Assembly: GCF_014851675.1 (NCBI RefSeq)
Contig: NZ_JACVAE010000001.1
Location: forward strand, 1,240,001 to 1,304,000
Direction of reading: 5' to 3'
DNA length: 64,000 nucleotides
Source: Rhizobium sp. ARZ01
GTDB lineage: Bacteria; Pseudomonadota; Alphaproteobacteria; Rhizobiales; Rhizobiaceae
Under the pieces are notes generated by a model. That model had not been told where the DNA came from. It saw only the letters and a list, made by a program, of their open reading frames with translations, and searched no databases. This document shows, piece by piece, positions 16,987 to 26,526 of the stretch; positions within the stretch are counted from its first letter, which is position 1, and each line of letters begins with the position of its first letter. The position numbers and the translations under genes are program-made.

Positions 16987-18231
16987 ATGAGTATTGCGTC
17001 TGCCTTCTTCTCCCGGAAACCGATCGTCCTTCTGATCGCGATTTCCCTCGCCGGATGTTCCGGTGACCTAGGCCCGTCCGTCGGCATCGACGGTGACAGC
17101 ACGGTCAATGCGATCAAGCCGAGCCGGAATGTCGGAAGCGGTATGCGTGCCGATCCCAACTCGGTTGCCGCCTATCCCGCGGCCGACATGCCGCTGACGA
17201 CCACCAGCGGAAACACGGAGAGTTTTGGTGGTGTCCAAACTTCCGGTGTCGGAGAGCCCCCGGTGGCGTCTCAGGCTGCACGGCAATTGCCGATGATCGA
17301 CAGCGACGAAGCGCTTGGCGCGGATGGAGTTGTGCAGGCGTCGGCTGCAGGTGGCGTGTTGCGGGTTCCGGAGGATGGCGTGAATATGGACGCCGGCCTC
17401 GGCGTGCAGCCGGTGCAGGGACTGGCTGAAGCGCAGGCGGAAGAGATCGCCGAGGGGAACGCCACCCAGGTCGTCGTCGACGGCATCGGAACGGAAGCGC
17501 CGCAACAGGTCGGGCAGCCGATGCCCATGCCGGGGTCGGTGCCGATGACGGAAGCGGCTGATGAGGTCGGACGGTCCGCGCCGGCGAAAGGTGCCCCGGT
17601 CGATGAAGAGCAACAGGTTGCCTTCATCCCACGCTTCAACGACCCGATGGCCGTTCCCGAATCCCATGGAGGAATGCCGGCTTCGGAAAAGGCCTGCCGC
17701 CAGCGGCTGCAGCGGCTCGGGGTGAAATTTCGCGAGATACCGACGATTTCCAAGGGGCGGTCCTGCGGCATTCCCTATCCGATCGAACTGCAGAGCCTCT
17801 CCGGCGGCATTCAGATCAGGCCGGCTGCGCAGGTCAACTGCCAGATCACCGAGGCCTTCGCCAAGTGGGTGAAGAACGAGCTCGCGCCGTCGGCCCGCAT
17901 GCGCTACCTCTCCGGTGTCCGATCCATCCACCAGATGTCCTCCTATTCGTGCCGGACGATGAATTCGCAGAAGGGTGCGGCCATGTCGGAGCATGCCAAG
18001 GGTAATGCGATCGACGTCGGCAAGATCGTTCTCAACAACGGCAAGGAGATCCTGATCCGCAAGAAGGGGTTCTTCGCCTTCCGCGAAAAGGGACTGCTGA
18101 AAGCGGTGCGCACCGACAGCTGCAAGTACTTCACGACAGTGCTCGGCCCCGGCAGCGACCGCTTCCACAAGGATCACTTTCATTTCGACTTGCGCATGCG
18201 CAAGTCGGGATACCGGCATTGCAGCCTGTGA
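16987..18231 (+). CDS. Extensin-like C-terminal domain lipoprotein
   Basis: A 414-residue protein with a lipoprotein signal: hydrophobic PIVLLIAISLAGC with lipobox LAGC at about 23-26, so a lipid-anchored envelope protein is predicted. Residues about 35-220 are low-complexity (Ala, Val, Gly, Pro, Glu). The C-terminal 190 residues form the extensin-like domain, with paired cysteines (ACRQRLQRLGVKF, SCGIPYPIEL, VNCQITEAFAKWV, SYSCRTMNSQ) and the core SEHAKGNAIDVGKIVL and KDHFHFDLRMR. The His/Asp pattern resembles a metallopeptidase-like M15 fold, so cell-wall binding or cleavage is possible. The ATG at 16987 was chosen because the signal begins there. Confidence 0.9.
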   Translation: MSIASAFFSRKPIVLLIAISLAGCSGDLGPSVGIDGDSTVNAIKPSRNVGSGMRADPNSVAAYPAADMPLTTTSGNTESFGGVQTSGVGEPPVASQAARQLPMIDSDEALGADGVVQASAAGGVLRVPEDGVNMDAGLGVQPVQGLAEAQAEEIAEGNATQVVVDGIGTEAPQQVGQPMPMPGSVPMTEAADEVGRSAPAKGAPVDEEQQVAFIPRFNDPMAVPESHGGMPASEKACRQRLQRLGVKFREIPTISKGRSCGIPYPIELQSLSGGIQIRPAAQVNCQITEAFAKWVKNELAPSARMRYLSGVRSIHQMSSYSCRTMNSQKGAAMSEHAKGNAIDVGKIVLNNGKEILIRKKGFFAFREKGLLKAVRTDSCKYFTTVLGPGSDRFHKDHFHFDLRMRKSGYRHCSL

Positions 18232-18373
18232 GGTGACGAGCCGGCGCGTGACGGGAGATGCGCGGGTGACGGGTAGGGAAATCCGGCAATTGATATCCGT
18301 CACCGATTAATGAGAGTTACGGCGTCCTTGCGACTCGACCTTCGGGGTCGAATTTCAGACATCAGGAGCCGTC

Positions 18374-19195
18374 ATGCCGCCCGTCACTGATCTCGTCGTC
18401 TTCGCCCTGGCACTTGCAGCCGCGGGCGTTGTTTCCGGCCTGCTGGCGGGCATCTTCGGCATTGGCGGCGGGGCGATCCTCGTTCCGGTTTTCTACCAGG
18501 TGTTCGGTTATCTCGATGTGCCTGAAGCAGTGCGGATGCACCTGTCGGTCGGCACCTCGATCGCCATCATCGTGCCGACGTCGCTGCGTTCGTTCACCGC
18601 CCACCGCAAGCGCGGTGCGGTCGACATGGACCTGCTCAAGGGCTGGATCGTCGCGCTGCCGCTGGGCGCGATTCTCGCCTCGGTGATTGCGGCGATGATC
18701 TCAAGTGTCGGGCTGCGGCTGATCTTCGTCGTTATTTCGCTTGGGGTTGCCGCACGCATGCTGTTCGACCAGCCGCACTGGCGGCTTGGAAAGGATCTGC
18801 CGCCCAATCCGTGGAAATGGATTGCCGGCGTCATCATCGGCACGCTGTCCGGCCTGATGGGCATCGGCGGCGGTGTGCTGAACAACACCTTCATGACGAT
18901 GTACGGCCGGCCGATTCATCAGGCGGTGGCGACATCCTCCGGCGTCGGCGTGCTGATCTCGATCCCTGGCATCTTCGGCTACATCTGGGCCGGGTGGGGC
19001 GACCCCGGTCTGCCGCCGCTTTCGACCGGATTCATCAACTGGATTGCCGTGGCCCTGATCATCCCGATCGCACTTGTTGTCACGCCCTATGGCGTGAAGA
19101 TGGCGCACGCGATGAGCAAACGGCATCTGGAGATGGGATTCGGTATCTTCCTGCTCTTCGTCGGCGCCCGCTTTCTCTACAGCATCTACGCCTGA
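18374..19195 (+). CDS. Sulfite exporter TauE/SafE family membrane protein
   Basis: A 273-residue inner-membrane protein with about eight helices in two similar halves. Both halves carry the family's glycine-rich turn: GLLAGIFGIGGGAILVPVFY at about 23-42 and GTLSGLMGIGGGVLNNTFMT near 157-176. TauE/SafE proteins export organosulfur anions or sulfite; the substrate here is unknown. CAGGAGC before the ATG supports the start. It stands between the extensin-like gene and an ABC exporter operon. Confidence 0.92.
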   Translation: MPPVTDLVVFALALAAAGVVSGLLAGIFGIGGGAILVPVFYQVFGYLDVPEAVRMHLSVGTSIAIIVPTSLRSFTAHRKRGAVDMDLLKGWIVALPLGAILASVIAAMISSVGLRLIFVVISLGVAARMLFDQPHWRLGKDLPPNPWKWIAGVIIGTLSGLMGIGGGVLNNTFMTMYGRPIHQAVATSSGVGVLISIPGIFGYIWAGWGDPGLPPLSTGFINWIAVALIIPIALVVTPYGVKMAHAMSKRHLEMGFGIFLLFVGARFLYSIYA

Positions 19196-19289
19196 GATTG
19201 CCTTTTCCGCTGGAAAGGGATGAAAGTGCCGGCCGGGAGGACCATATTGCGGGTCCCTCCATCGAACCACCTGTCCAACGGACCGATTC

Positions 19290-20216
19290 ATGGCGCCCAT
19301 TGTTCGCATCGAAAATCTCACCAAGAGCTACGCATCCGGCTTCCAAGCGCTGAAAGGTGTCAGCCTCGACATCGCGGAGGGTGAGATCCTGGCGCTGCTG
19401 GGGCCGAACGGCGCGGGCAAGACGACGATGATTTCGATCGTCTGCGGCATCGTCACGCCGACGAGCGGCCGCGTGACGGTCGCCGGCCACGACGTGATCC
19501 GCGAGTTTCGCATGACGCGCGAGATCATCGGGCTCGTGCCGCAGGAATTGACGCTCGACGCCTTCGAGACGGTGTTCAACACGGTCGCCTTTTCGCGCGG
19601 CCTGCATGGCAAGAAGCCGGACCCGGCGCTGATCGAGCGCATCCTCCGCGATCTCTCGCTGTGGGACAAGAAGGACAGCATGCTGCGCCAGCTCTCCGGC
19701 GGCATGCGACGGCGCGTGCTGATCGCCAAGGCGCTGTCCTACGAGCCGAAAATTCTCTTCCTTGACGAGCCGACGGCAGGTGTCGACGTCAGCCTGCGCA
19801 AGGACATGTGGCAGCTCGTGGAACGGCTGCGCGCCACCGGCGTCACCATTATCCTGACCACGCACTATATCGAGGAGGCCGAGGAGATCGCTGACCGGAT
19901 CGGCGTGATCAACAAGGGCGAGATTCTGCTGGTCGAGGACAAGGCGGCGCTGATGCAGAAGCTCGGGCGCAAGAAGCTGACGGTGGAACTCGCCGAGCCG
20001 GTGGCGGCAGTGCCCGAGGCGCTGTCGCACTACAATCTCGCGCTTGGCGGCGACGGGCATACGCTGGTCTATGACTACGACTCGGCGGGCGAGCGGACGG
20101 GCATCACCGGGCTGCTGGCGGCGCTTGCGGCCGAGGGCTTGCGGCTGAAGGACGTGGTGACCGAGCAGAGTTCGCTCGAAGACATCTTCGTCGAACTGGT
20201 GGGAGAGGCGAAATGA
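19290..20216 (+). CDS. ABC exporter ATP-binding protein (YadG-like)
   Basis: A 308-residue ATPase subunit. Walker A is [10 protein letters not shown] (about 36-45), with Q-loop LVPQELTLD, signature LSGGMRRRV (about 136-144), Walker [13 protein letters not shown] and H-loop [13 protein letters not shown]-terminal domain of about 90 residues follows, as in YadG/CcmA-type exporter ATPases. It overlaps the downstream permease gene by 4 bases (ATGA), so the two are translationally coupled and form one exporter. The substrate is unknown. Confidence 0.95.
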   Translation: MAPIVRIENLTKSYASGFQALKGVSLDIAEGEILALLGPNGAGKTTMISIVCGIVTPTSGRVTVAGHDVIREFRMTREIIGLVPQELTLDAFETVFNTVAFSRGLHGKKPDPALIERILRDLSLWDKKDSMLRQLSGGMRRRVLIAKALSYEPKILFLDEPTAGVDVSLRKDMWQLVERLRATGVTIILTTHYIEEAEEIADRIGVINKGEILLVEDKAALMQKLGRKKLTVELAEPVAAVPEALSHYNLALGGDGHTLVYDYDSAGERTGITGLLAALAAEGLRLKDVVTEQSSLEDIFVELVGEAK

Positions 20217-20974
20217 ATTTCGAGGCGATCAAGTCGATCTACCGGTTCGAGATGGCGCGAACCCGCCGCACGCTGCTGCAAAGCATTGTCTCACCCGTTG
20301 TGTCTACCTCACTCTACTTCATCGTTTTCGGGGCGGCGATCGGTTCGCGCGTGCAGGAGGTCGGCGGCGTGCCCTACGGCGCTTTCATCGCGCCCGGCCT
20401 GATCATGCTGACGCTTCTCAGCCAGTGTATCGGCAACGGCTCCTTCGGCATCTATTTCCCAAAATTCACCGGCACGATCTACGAAATCCTCTCCGCGCCG
20501 ATCTCGATGGTCGAAATCGTCATCGGTTATGTCGGTGCAGCGGCCACCAAGGGGCTGATCGTCGGCACGATCATCCTTGCCACGGCGTCGCTGTTTGTCG
20601 ACATCACAATTGCTCACCCGTTCATGATGGTGTTGTTTTTCGTGCTGACGGCGGTCAGCTTCAGTTTGTTCGGCTTCATGATCGGCATCTGGGCGAAGGA
20701 TTTCGAACAGCTGAACCTGATCCCGATGCTGGTGATCCCACCGCTCGTTTTCCTTGGCGGCAGCTTCTACTCGATCGACATGTTGCCGCCGTTCTGGCAG
20801 GCGGTCAGCCATTTCAACCCGGTACTCTATCTCGTGTCGGGATTCCGCTGGAGCTTCTTCGAGATCGCCGATGTCAATCCGGTGCTGAGCCTTGCCATCG
20901 TGCTGGGCTTCCTCGCAACCTGCCTCGCGATCACGGCCTGGATCTTCCGGACGGGATACAAACTGAAGAACTAG
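20213..20974 (+). CDS. ABC-2 type exporter permease (YadH-like)
   Basis: A 253-residue permease with six predicted helices. ABC-2 marks include [20 protein letters not shown] at the N-terminus and the conserved loop [20 protein letters not shown] before the last helices. It partners the overlapping ATPase gene upstream. Export of a drug, lipid or polysaccharide precursor is possible for this family; nothing nearby narrows it down. Confidence 0.94.
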   Translation: MNFEAIKSIYRFEMARTRRTLLQSIVSPVVSTSLYFIVFGAAIGSRVQEVGGVPYGAFIAPGLIMLTLLSQCIGNGSFGIYFPKFTGTIYEILSAPISMVEIVIGYVGAAATKGLIVGTIILATASLFVDITIAHPFMMVLFFVLTAVSFSLFGFMIGIWAKDFEQLNLIPMLVIPPLVFLGGSFYSIDMLPPFWQAVSHFNPVLYLVSGFRWSFFEIADVNPVLSLAIVLGFLATCLAITAWIFRTGYKLKN

Positions 20975-21121
20975 CTTTGAATGATTGCGCCGGGTTGCGT
21001 ATTTAATCGAATTTATACAACTTTGCTCCAGATTAATTGGCAATTGTCAAAAAAACGCCGGTCGGCAGCCATGGGCCTGTCGTCCGGCGCCACTAATTAA
21101 TGGACATTTGGAGCAATTTTC

Positions 21122-22816
21122 ATGTCGTTGCTATCCTTCGGCCTCGGGTCGGACGCGAAGGCGATCCTTCATGCGATGAACCGTTCGCAGGCGATCATCG
21201 AATTCGACCTGACCGGCAAAATTCTCGCGGCCAACAAGAACTTCTGCGATGCGCTCGGCTATCAGCTTTCCGAAATCGTCGGGCAACATCACCGGATGTT
21301 CGTGCCGCCGCAGGAAGCGGGCAGCGCAGAGTATGCTGCCTTCTGGCAGCGCCTCGCCCGGGGTGAGTTCGACAGGCAGCAATACAAGCGGATTGGCAAG
21401 GGCGGACGCGAGGTATGGATCGAAGCATCGTACAATCCGGTGTTTCGGGGCACGACACCCTACAAGGTAGTGAAGTTCGCGACGGATATCACAGCAACGA
21501 AGCTAAAAAGCGCCGAGGATGCTGGAAAGCTCGACGCGATCTCACGTGTGCAGGCGACAATCGAATTCACGCCGGACGGCCATATTCTGACCGCCAACGC
21601 GAACTTTCTCGCCGCACTCGGTTATGGCCTCTCGGAGATCGAAGGACGCCACCATTCGATGTTCTGCGACCCGACATTCGTTGCGACCCCGGAATATGCG
21701 CAATTTTGGCGGAACCTGGCGGCCGGCGAATTCGTGGCTAGTGAGTTCACCCGTGTCGGCAAGGGCGGCCGGAAGGTCCACATTCAGGCGTCCTACAATC
21801 CGATATTCGACATGAACGGCAATGTCTTCAAGGTCGTGAAGTTCGCGACTGATGTCAGTGAGCGCGTTCGCGCAGTCCAGGAACTTGGCAGCGGCCTGCA
21901 CCGGCTGGCCGAAGGAAATCTTGAGCAAACGCTCGACACTCCCTTCACTCCGGCACTCGACAAGCTGAGGACGGATTTCAATACGTCGCTGGGACGGTTG
22001 AGTGCGGCAATGCAGACGATTGCCGAGAATGCGGCGGTCATGGCCTCCGGTTCCAATGAAATCAAGGTCACGTCCGAAGGATTGGCGCGTCAACTTGAAC
22101 ATCAGGCGGCGGCCGTCGAGGAGACGGCTTCGGCCGTCAACGAAATCACCGTCACAGTCAACGAGTCGGCTGCGCTGGCGGCCGAGGCGGGTGCACTGGT
22201 GGGGAACGCAAAGCGCAGCGCCGACGCATCGGCAGACGTCGTCCGGCGCACGGTGGAGGCAATCTCGAAGATCGAGGCCTCGTCGTCGCAGATCGCCGGC
22301 TTCATCGGCGTGATAGACGTGATCGCCTTCCAGACGAACCTGTTGGCGCTTAACGCCGGCGTGGAAGCGGCCCGGGCAGGTGAAGCGGGCAAGGGCTTCG
22401 CCGTGGTTGCGCAGGAGGTGAGGGAGCTTGCACAGCGCGCGGCCGTCGCGGCGAAAGAGATCAAGGTGCTGATCAGTGAATCCGGGCGGCAGGTGCGCGA
22501 TGGAGTTTCTTTGGTCGGCCAGACCGGCGAAGCACTGGAAAAGATCGCCGCCCAGGTCCTGCGCGTGCACGAGAATGTCGGAGCGATCGTCGAGGCGACA
22601 CGGGAGCAGTCGCTGAGCCTGCAGCAGATTAATGAAGCTGTCGGCTCGATCGACCAGGGCACGCAGCGAAACGTCGCCATGGTGGAAGAGTCGGCAGTCG
22701 CCAGCAGCGGGCTGGCGGACGAGGCCGAATCGCTGTTTGGACTCGTGGGTCAGTTCAAGACTGGGGGGCGTCAATCGACTGCCGCATCGATCCGCTCTTC
22801 GCGACTGGTCGCCTAG
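21122..22816 (+). CDS. Soluble methyl-accepting chemotaxis protein with two PAS domains
   Basis: A 564-residue cytoplasmic chemoreceptor without membrane helices. PAS1 is at about 15-120 and PAS2 at about 137-242. The two are clearly duplicated: each has NxNFxxALGYxLSEIxGxHHxMF, and KGGRxVxIxASYNPxF then YKVVKFATD or FKVVKFATD. A HAMP-like linker is at about 250-300 and the signalling hairpin at about 310-550, with tip [20 protein letters not shown]. This layout is common in rhizobial energy or redox receptors; the PAS cofactor is not evident. No C-terminal pentapeptide is present. Confidence 0.93.
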   Translation: MSLLSFGLGSDAKAILHAMNRSQAIIEFDLTGKILAANKNFCDALGYQLSEIVGQHHRMFVPPQEAGSAEYAAFWQRLARGEFDRQQYKRIGKGGREVWIEASYNPVFRGTTPYKVVKFATDITATKLKSAEDAGKLDAISRVQATIEFTPDGHILTANANFLAALGYGLSEIEGRHHSMFCDPTFVATPEYAQFWRNLAAGEFVASEFTRVGKGGRKVHIQASYNPIFDMNGNVFKVVKFATDVSERVRAVQELGSGLHRLAEGNLEQTLDTPFTPALDKLRTDFNTSLGRLSAAMQTIAENAAVMASGSNEIKVTSEGLARQLEHQAAAVEETASAVNEITVTVNESAALAAEAGALVGNAKRSADASADVVRRTVEAISKIEASSSQIAGFIGVIDVIAFQTNLLALNAGVEAARAGEAGKGFAVVAQEVRELAQRAAVAAKEIKVLISESGRQVRDGVSLVGQTGEALEKIAAQVLRVHENVGAIVEATREQSLSLQQINEAVGSIDQGTQRNVAMVEESAVASSGLADEAESLFGLVGQFKTGGRQSTAASIRSSRLVA

Positions 22817-22843
22817 GAAGGCTAGCGCGCCCGCGGGCTTGTG

Positions 22844-23542
22844 TCAGTCCCGCAGACGCAACTCGTCGCCGCGGATTTCAACGGAGCCGAGCGTGCCGAG
22901 GAACGTCATGCCAAGCAGGCTCTGGTCGAGCTTGCCGGGGCCTGCGACCATGGCGCGGACGTTCCGCCGCTCGATCGGACCGATTGCTAGACTTTCGAGG
23001 CGGACGGGAGCCGCGACGCTCGTGCCGTTCGCGGTCGAGACCATCAGATTGAAGTCGAGCGTTTCCGGCTGGAGACCCAGTTGTTCGGCATCGGCGTAGG
23101 AGAGGACGACCGAACTGGCGCCGGTATCCACGAGCATGCCGATGCTGCGGCCGTCTATCTCGGCCTGGACCTGAAAGTGGCCGTTGCCCATCTTGTGCAA
23201 CACGAGGAACTGTTCGCCGGAGGAATCGGTCGTAACCACCGCACGTCCGGGAATAAGACCGGCGGTCATCCGTCCCGCGATCGATTGCAGGTCATCCCGG
23301 TAGACGTATCCGGCAACGAAGAGCAGTGCGATCAACAGCCACAGCGCCGCGTTGCGCAGGTTCTGGCTAAGACGCCCGCGGCTGGCGAGAAACCCGGTCG
23401 CAATCAGCGCGCCGATCGCGCCGAGCTGAACGAGCTGGCCGAAATCGTCATTGGGGAGACCGAAGGTGCGGCCGGTCTGATGGTTCCAGAGAAGCATCAC
23501 CAGGCCGAAGCCCAGAATGGCGAGAAGGATCCAGAATCTCAT
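22844..23542 (-). CDS. Membrane-anchored retropepsin-like aspartic protease (TIGR02281 type)
   Basis: A 232-residue protein with three hydrophobic segments in its first 90 residues. A single retropepsin-like domain follows, with active-site motif GMLVDTGASSVVLS near residue 130 and QSLLGMTFLGTLGSVEIRG near the end. One DTG per chain implies that it works as a dimer. It overlaps the DUF1289 gene by 4 bases (ATGA), and the two follow cobS on the same strand. The physiological substrate is unknown. Confidence 0.9.
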   Translation of the reverse strand: MRFWILLAILGFGLVMLLWNHQTGRTFGLPNDDFGQLVQLGAIGALIATGFLASRGRLSQNLRNAALWLLIALLFVAGYVYRDDLQSIAGRMTAGLIPGRAVVTTDSSGEQFLVLHKMGNGHFQVQAEIDGRSIGMLVDTGASSVVLSYADAEQLGLQPETLDFNLMVSTANGTSVAAPVRLESLAIGPIERRNVRAMVAGPGKLDQSLLGMTFLGTLGSVEIRGDELRLRD

Positions 23543-23760
23543 GCCTCACCGCGCTCCCGCGCCATGCGCGAACGCCGGGTTTCCCGGCGGGGCTTTCGTT
23601 CGACGGTGGCGAGTCTGGCGGGCAGGGCTGCCATGATCACGCGACGCTCGTCGGAGCTATAGAGAGTCCAGGCGCCGATCTCGTCGCGGGTGCGGCCGCA
23701 GCCGAAGCAGTAGCCGGTTACGTCATCGATCGAACAGACGAGGATGCAAGGCGATTCCAT
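23539..23760 (-). CDS. DUF1289 small Cys-rich protein
   Basis: A 73-residue protein with the DUF1289 pattern SPCILVCSIDDVTGYCFGCG (residues 3-22): four cysteines likely to bind zinc or an Fe-S centre. RTRDEIGAWTLYSSDERR follows. Its function is unknown in the family. It overlaps the aspartic protease gene and lies 36 bases after cobS, so a three-gene transcript is likely. Confidence 0.92.
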   Translation of the reverse strand: MESPCILVCSIDDVTGYCFGCGRTRDEIGAWTLYSSDERRVIMAALPARLATVERKPRRETRRSRMARERGEA

Positions 23761-23796
23761 CGGGTCTCCAAACGTATGCTTTTCTATATCGGCAGA

Positions 23797-24579
23797 TCAA
23801 AGGGCCAGCGCAAGGGCGCAGAGTGCGGCGATTTCCGCAACCTGTTCCGTTGCCCCGATCGTATCGCCGGTGTTGCCGCCGATCTTGTCACGCACGACGT
23901 CGGTGAAGGCGAACACGGCGGCAAAGATCGCCAGCGCCACGGACGCGATCGTCAGCAGGGGGGCGTTCGGCAGGAGGAACAGCACCGCAATGGCAGCACC
24001 GGAGAGGAGGGCCGCCTGCACGGCGCTCGGATCAGGCTGGCCGGCCGATGCGGCGACCCCATCCTTGCGCGCCGGGGGGAGCGTCGACCAGTGCCAGACC
24101 ATGGCGGCCCGGCTTGCGGCCGCGACGGCGAGCAGCACCATGGCCGCACCGATCGGCGACAGCAGGGGGATGATGCCGGCCAGTGCGGACGTCCGGAGCC
24201 CGAAGGAGAGGATGAGCGCGACGACGCCGTAGGAGCCGACCCGGCTGTCCTTCATGATGGTAAGAGCGCTGTCGCGGTCGCGCCCACCGCCGAGACCGTC
24301 GGCGGCATCCGAAAGTCCGTCCTCGTGCAGCGCGCCGGTCAGGAGTGTCTGTACTGCAAGGACCAGAAAGGCGGCGAAGAGGGAGGCGGCACCCAGGGCC
24401 TCGAGGATCGAAAGCAGTGCGGCTGCAGGCAGAACGATGAGGAGGCCGGCGACGGGAAACGCCCGGACCGTGCGGTTCAGGCGGCCGTCGTGACCGTCGA
24501 AGTGGCGCTGCGGTACGCGGATGCGGGACAGGAAGGCCACGGAGCGGGCCACGTCGTCGATGTATTCGCGGATATCCAC
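23797..24579 (-). CDS. cobS: Adenosylcobinamide-GDP ribazoletransferase CobS
   Basis: Joins adenosylcobinamide-GDP to alpha-ribazole (phosphate), the last assembly step of cobalamin, at the inner membrane. About 260 residues with multiple helices. The active-site motif [20 protein letters not shown] is at about 85-104, followed by [12 protein letters not shown]. The start chosen is the GTG at 24579 (VDIREYIDD) because AGAGG lies at proper spacing and the length is then normal; the frame is open further upstream. It is divergent from cobT across 227 bases. I did not recognise a cobalamin riboswitch there. Confidence 0.93.
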   Translation of the reverse strand: MDIREYIDDVARSVAFLSRIRVPQRHFDGHDGRLNRTVRAFPVAGLLIVLPAAALLSILEALGAASLFAAFLVLAVQTLLTGALHEDGLSDAADGLGGGRDRDSALTIMKDSRVGSYGVVALILSFGLRTSALAGIIPLLSPIGAAMVLLAVAAASRAAMVWHWSTLPPARKDGVAASAGQPDPSAVQAALLSGAAIAVLFLLPNAPLLTIASVALAIFAAVFAFTDVVRDKIGGNTGDTIGATEQVAEIAALCALALAL

Positions 24580-24806
24580 CTGCTTGCCTCTAGTGCGCGA
24601 GTGTACGGGGTGAACGCAGAACATCTCCGCGTCGAGGCCGCCGCAACGGGCGGCCATGCACAGTTGTGCAATACTACTGCGCAACTTGCCAGCCTTAACG
24701 AGCCTGCGACGACATGAACCGCCGCAAATGCGGTTGTCGGACTCGTTTGCGATCTCTAATAGAGGCGTCTGACCATCCCTTGGATGCTGAAAAGGAATTC
24801 TTCAAG

Positions 24807-25823
24807 ATGAGTGCCAGCGGACTGCCGTTCGATGATTTCCGTGAATTGCTGCGCAATCTGCCTGGGCCGGATTCGGCGACGCTGGTGGCGGCGCGCGAAC
24901 GCGACTCCCAGCTGACAAAGCCCCCAGGTGCACTCGGCCGGCTGGAGGAGATCGCCTTCTGGCTTGCCGCCTGGACCGGTCGGCCTCCGGCCGTCACGCG
25001 ACCGCTCGTCGCGGTCTTTGCCGGCAATCACGGGGTGACGAAGCACGGCATTACGCCATACCCACCGTCCGTGACCGCGCAGATGGTGGAGAACTTCGCT
25101 GCCGGCGGGGCAGCGATCAACCAGATCTGCATCGCCCATGACCTCGGGCTGAAGGTGTTCGACCTCGCGCTCGACTATCCGACGGGCGACATCACCGAGG
25201 AGGCGGCACTCTCCGAACGCGACTGTGCTGCGACCATGGCCTTCGGCATGGAGGCGGTGGCCGGTGGTACGGACCTGCTCTGCATCGGCGAAATGGGCAT
25301 CGGCAATACGACGATTGCAGCGGCGATCAACCTGGCGCTCTATGGCGGCACCGCCGCCGACTGGGTAGGGCCGGGGACCGGCTCGGAGGGCGAGGTGCTG
25401 CAGCGCAAGATCGCTGCAGTCGAAAAAGCGGTCGCGCTGCACAAAGATCACCTGTCCGACCCGCTGGAAGTGCTCCGCCGTCTCGGTGGCCGCGAAATCG
25501 CTGCAATGACAGGCGCGATCCTCGCCGCGCGCATGCAGAAGATCCCGGTGATCCTTGACGGTTATGTCTCGACCTGCGCCGGCGCCATCCTGAAGGCCGC
25601 CAATCCCTCCGCACTCGACCACTGCCTGATCGGCCACGTTTCGGCCGAGCCGGGCCACATGCGTGCGATCGAGAAGCTCGGCAAGACCCCGCTGCTGGCG
25701 CTCGGCATGCGGCTTGGTGAGGGCACCGGCGCGGCATTGGCAGCGGGCATCGTCAAGGCCGCAGCCGCCTGCCACTCGGGCATGGCGACCTTCGTTCAGG
25801 CTGGTGTCAGCAACAAGGAATAG
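24807..25823 (+). CDS. cobT: Nicotinate-nucleotide-dimethylbenzimidazole phosphoribosyltransferase CobT
   Basis: Transfers phosphoribose from nicotinate mononucleotide to 5,6-dimethylbenzimidazole, giving alpha-ribazole phosphate for the cobalamin lower ligand. 338 residues. Family marks are LTKPPGALGRLEEIAFWLA near 37-55, AGNHGVTKHGITPYP, EMGIGNTTIAAAI, and the C-terminal LRLGEGTGAALA region (GMRLGEGTGAALAAGIV) with the catalytic Glu. The start at 24807 is supported by AAGGA upstream. It is divergent from cobS, whose product uses this enzyme's product. Confidence 0.96.
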   Translation: MSASGLPFDDFRELLRNLPGPDSATLVAARERDSQLTKPPGALGRLEEIAFWLAAWTGRPPAVTRPLVAVFAGNHGVTKHGITPYPPSVTAQMVENFAAGGAAINQICIAHDLGLKVFDLALDYPTGDITEEAALSERDCAATMAFGMEAVAGGTDLLCIGEMGIGNTTIAAAINLALYGGTAADWVGPGTGSEGEVLQRKIAAVEKAVALHKDHLSDPLEVLRRLGGREIAAMTGAILAARMQKIPVILDGYVSTCAGAILKAANPSALDHCLIGHVSAEPGHMRAIEKLGKTPLLALGMRLGEGTGAALAAGIVKAAAACHSGMATFVQAGVSNKE

Positions 25824-25870
25824 ACGCCGGGTACTCGAGGGGTTCCCGGCAGTAGTGGTTCGCAGACATC

Positions 25871-25910
25871 GATCAACAGGTTCGCAGCACGGGATGCGGG
25901 CCTGTTGATC
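25871..25910. repeat. Inverted repeat downstream of cobT
   Basis: GATCAACAGG at 25871-25880 and CCTGTTGATC at 25901-25910 are perfect 10-base arms around a 20-base loop. There is no clean T-run afterwards. It may stop cobT transcription or act in the dgkA upstream region. Confidence 0.5.
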
Positions 25911-26049
25911 TGTCTTTGCGGCCACGTTTCCGCCATCGGGGCTCAATAAGGGCCAATCCATTCCGTCCGCAATGCTTTCTTTGCGCTTTGCTGGCATGAT
26001 GTCACCACGTGGGCGTGCGCGGCCGCAATCGCGCGACGAGAGAAGAACG

Positions 26050-26448
26050 ATGAGCATGGCTGAAGGCAGGATCGACCCGAGCCCGGTGAAAAAGGAGAAG
26101 GGACTGAGGCACCTCTTTGCCGCGGCCACCTACTCGCTCGGCGGTGCGCGGCGCCTGCTCGGCGAAGCGGCCTTCCGGCACGAGCTGATCGCCTTTGCCG
26201 TCATGATGGGCGTGTTCTTTCTCGTTGGCGCGACCGTCTTCCAGTATGTGGCGATGGCGATCCTTTTTCTGCTGATGATGGCCTTCGAGGCGATCAACAC
26301 GGCAATCGAGGAGATCGTCGACCGGGTGTCGCCGGAAATCTCCCAGATGGGCAAGCATGCGAAGGATCTCGGCTCGTTCGCCGTCTTCTGCCTGATCGTG
26401 GCGAATGCCGTCTATGCGGCCTATGTCGTCTTTTCCAACGTTTTCTGA
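26050..26448 (+). CDS. dgkA: Diacylglycerol kinase DgkA (prokaryotic type)
   Basis: Phosphorylates diacylglycerol at the inner membrane, recycling the lipid released by periplasmic glucan or other envelope modification. 132 residues with three helices (about 48-66, 70-90, 108-128). The catalytic signature [16 protein letters not shown] is at about 78-93, followed by [11 protein letters not shown]. The start at 26050 (MSMAEGRID) has GAGAGAAGAA upstream; the frame is open further upstream without similarity. Confidence 0.95.
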   Translation: MSMAEGRIDPSPVKKEKGLRHLFAAATYSLGGARRLLGEAAFRHELIAFAVMMGVFFLVGATVFQYVAMAILFLLMMAFEAINTAIEEIVDRVSPEISQMGKHAKDLGSFAVFCLIVANAVYAAYVVFSNVF

Positions 26449-26526
26449 ATACCTGCGCAATCGACGGAACGTATTTGTGATCCGATCAGTCGGGGTAACG
26501 GTCTGCGGATTTGCGCGTTCGCCCGT

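Noticed and set aside
20975-21121. Possible small gene between the ABC exporter and the PAS chemoreceptor
   Set aside because: Short frames only, with no ribosome site. The region is better read as the chemoreceptor's promoter and leader.
24580-24806. Cobalamin riboswitch expected between cobS and cobT
   Set aside because: I could not find the conserved B12-box or the GC-rich core needed to support it.
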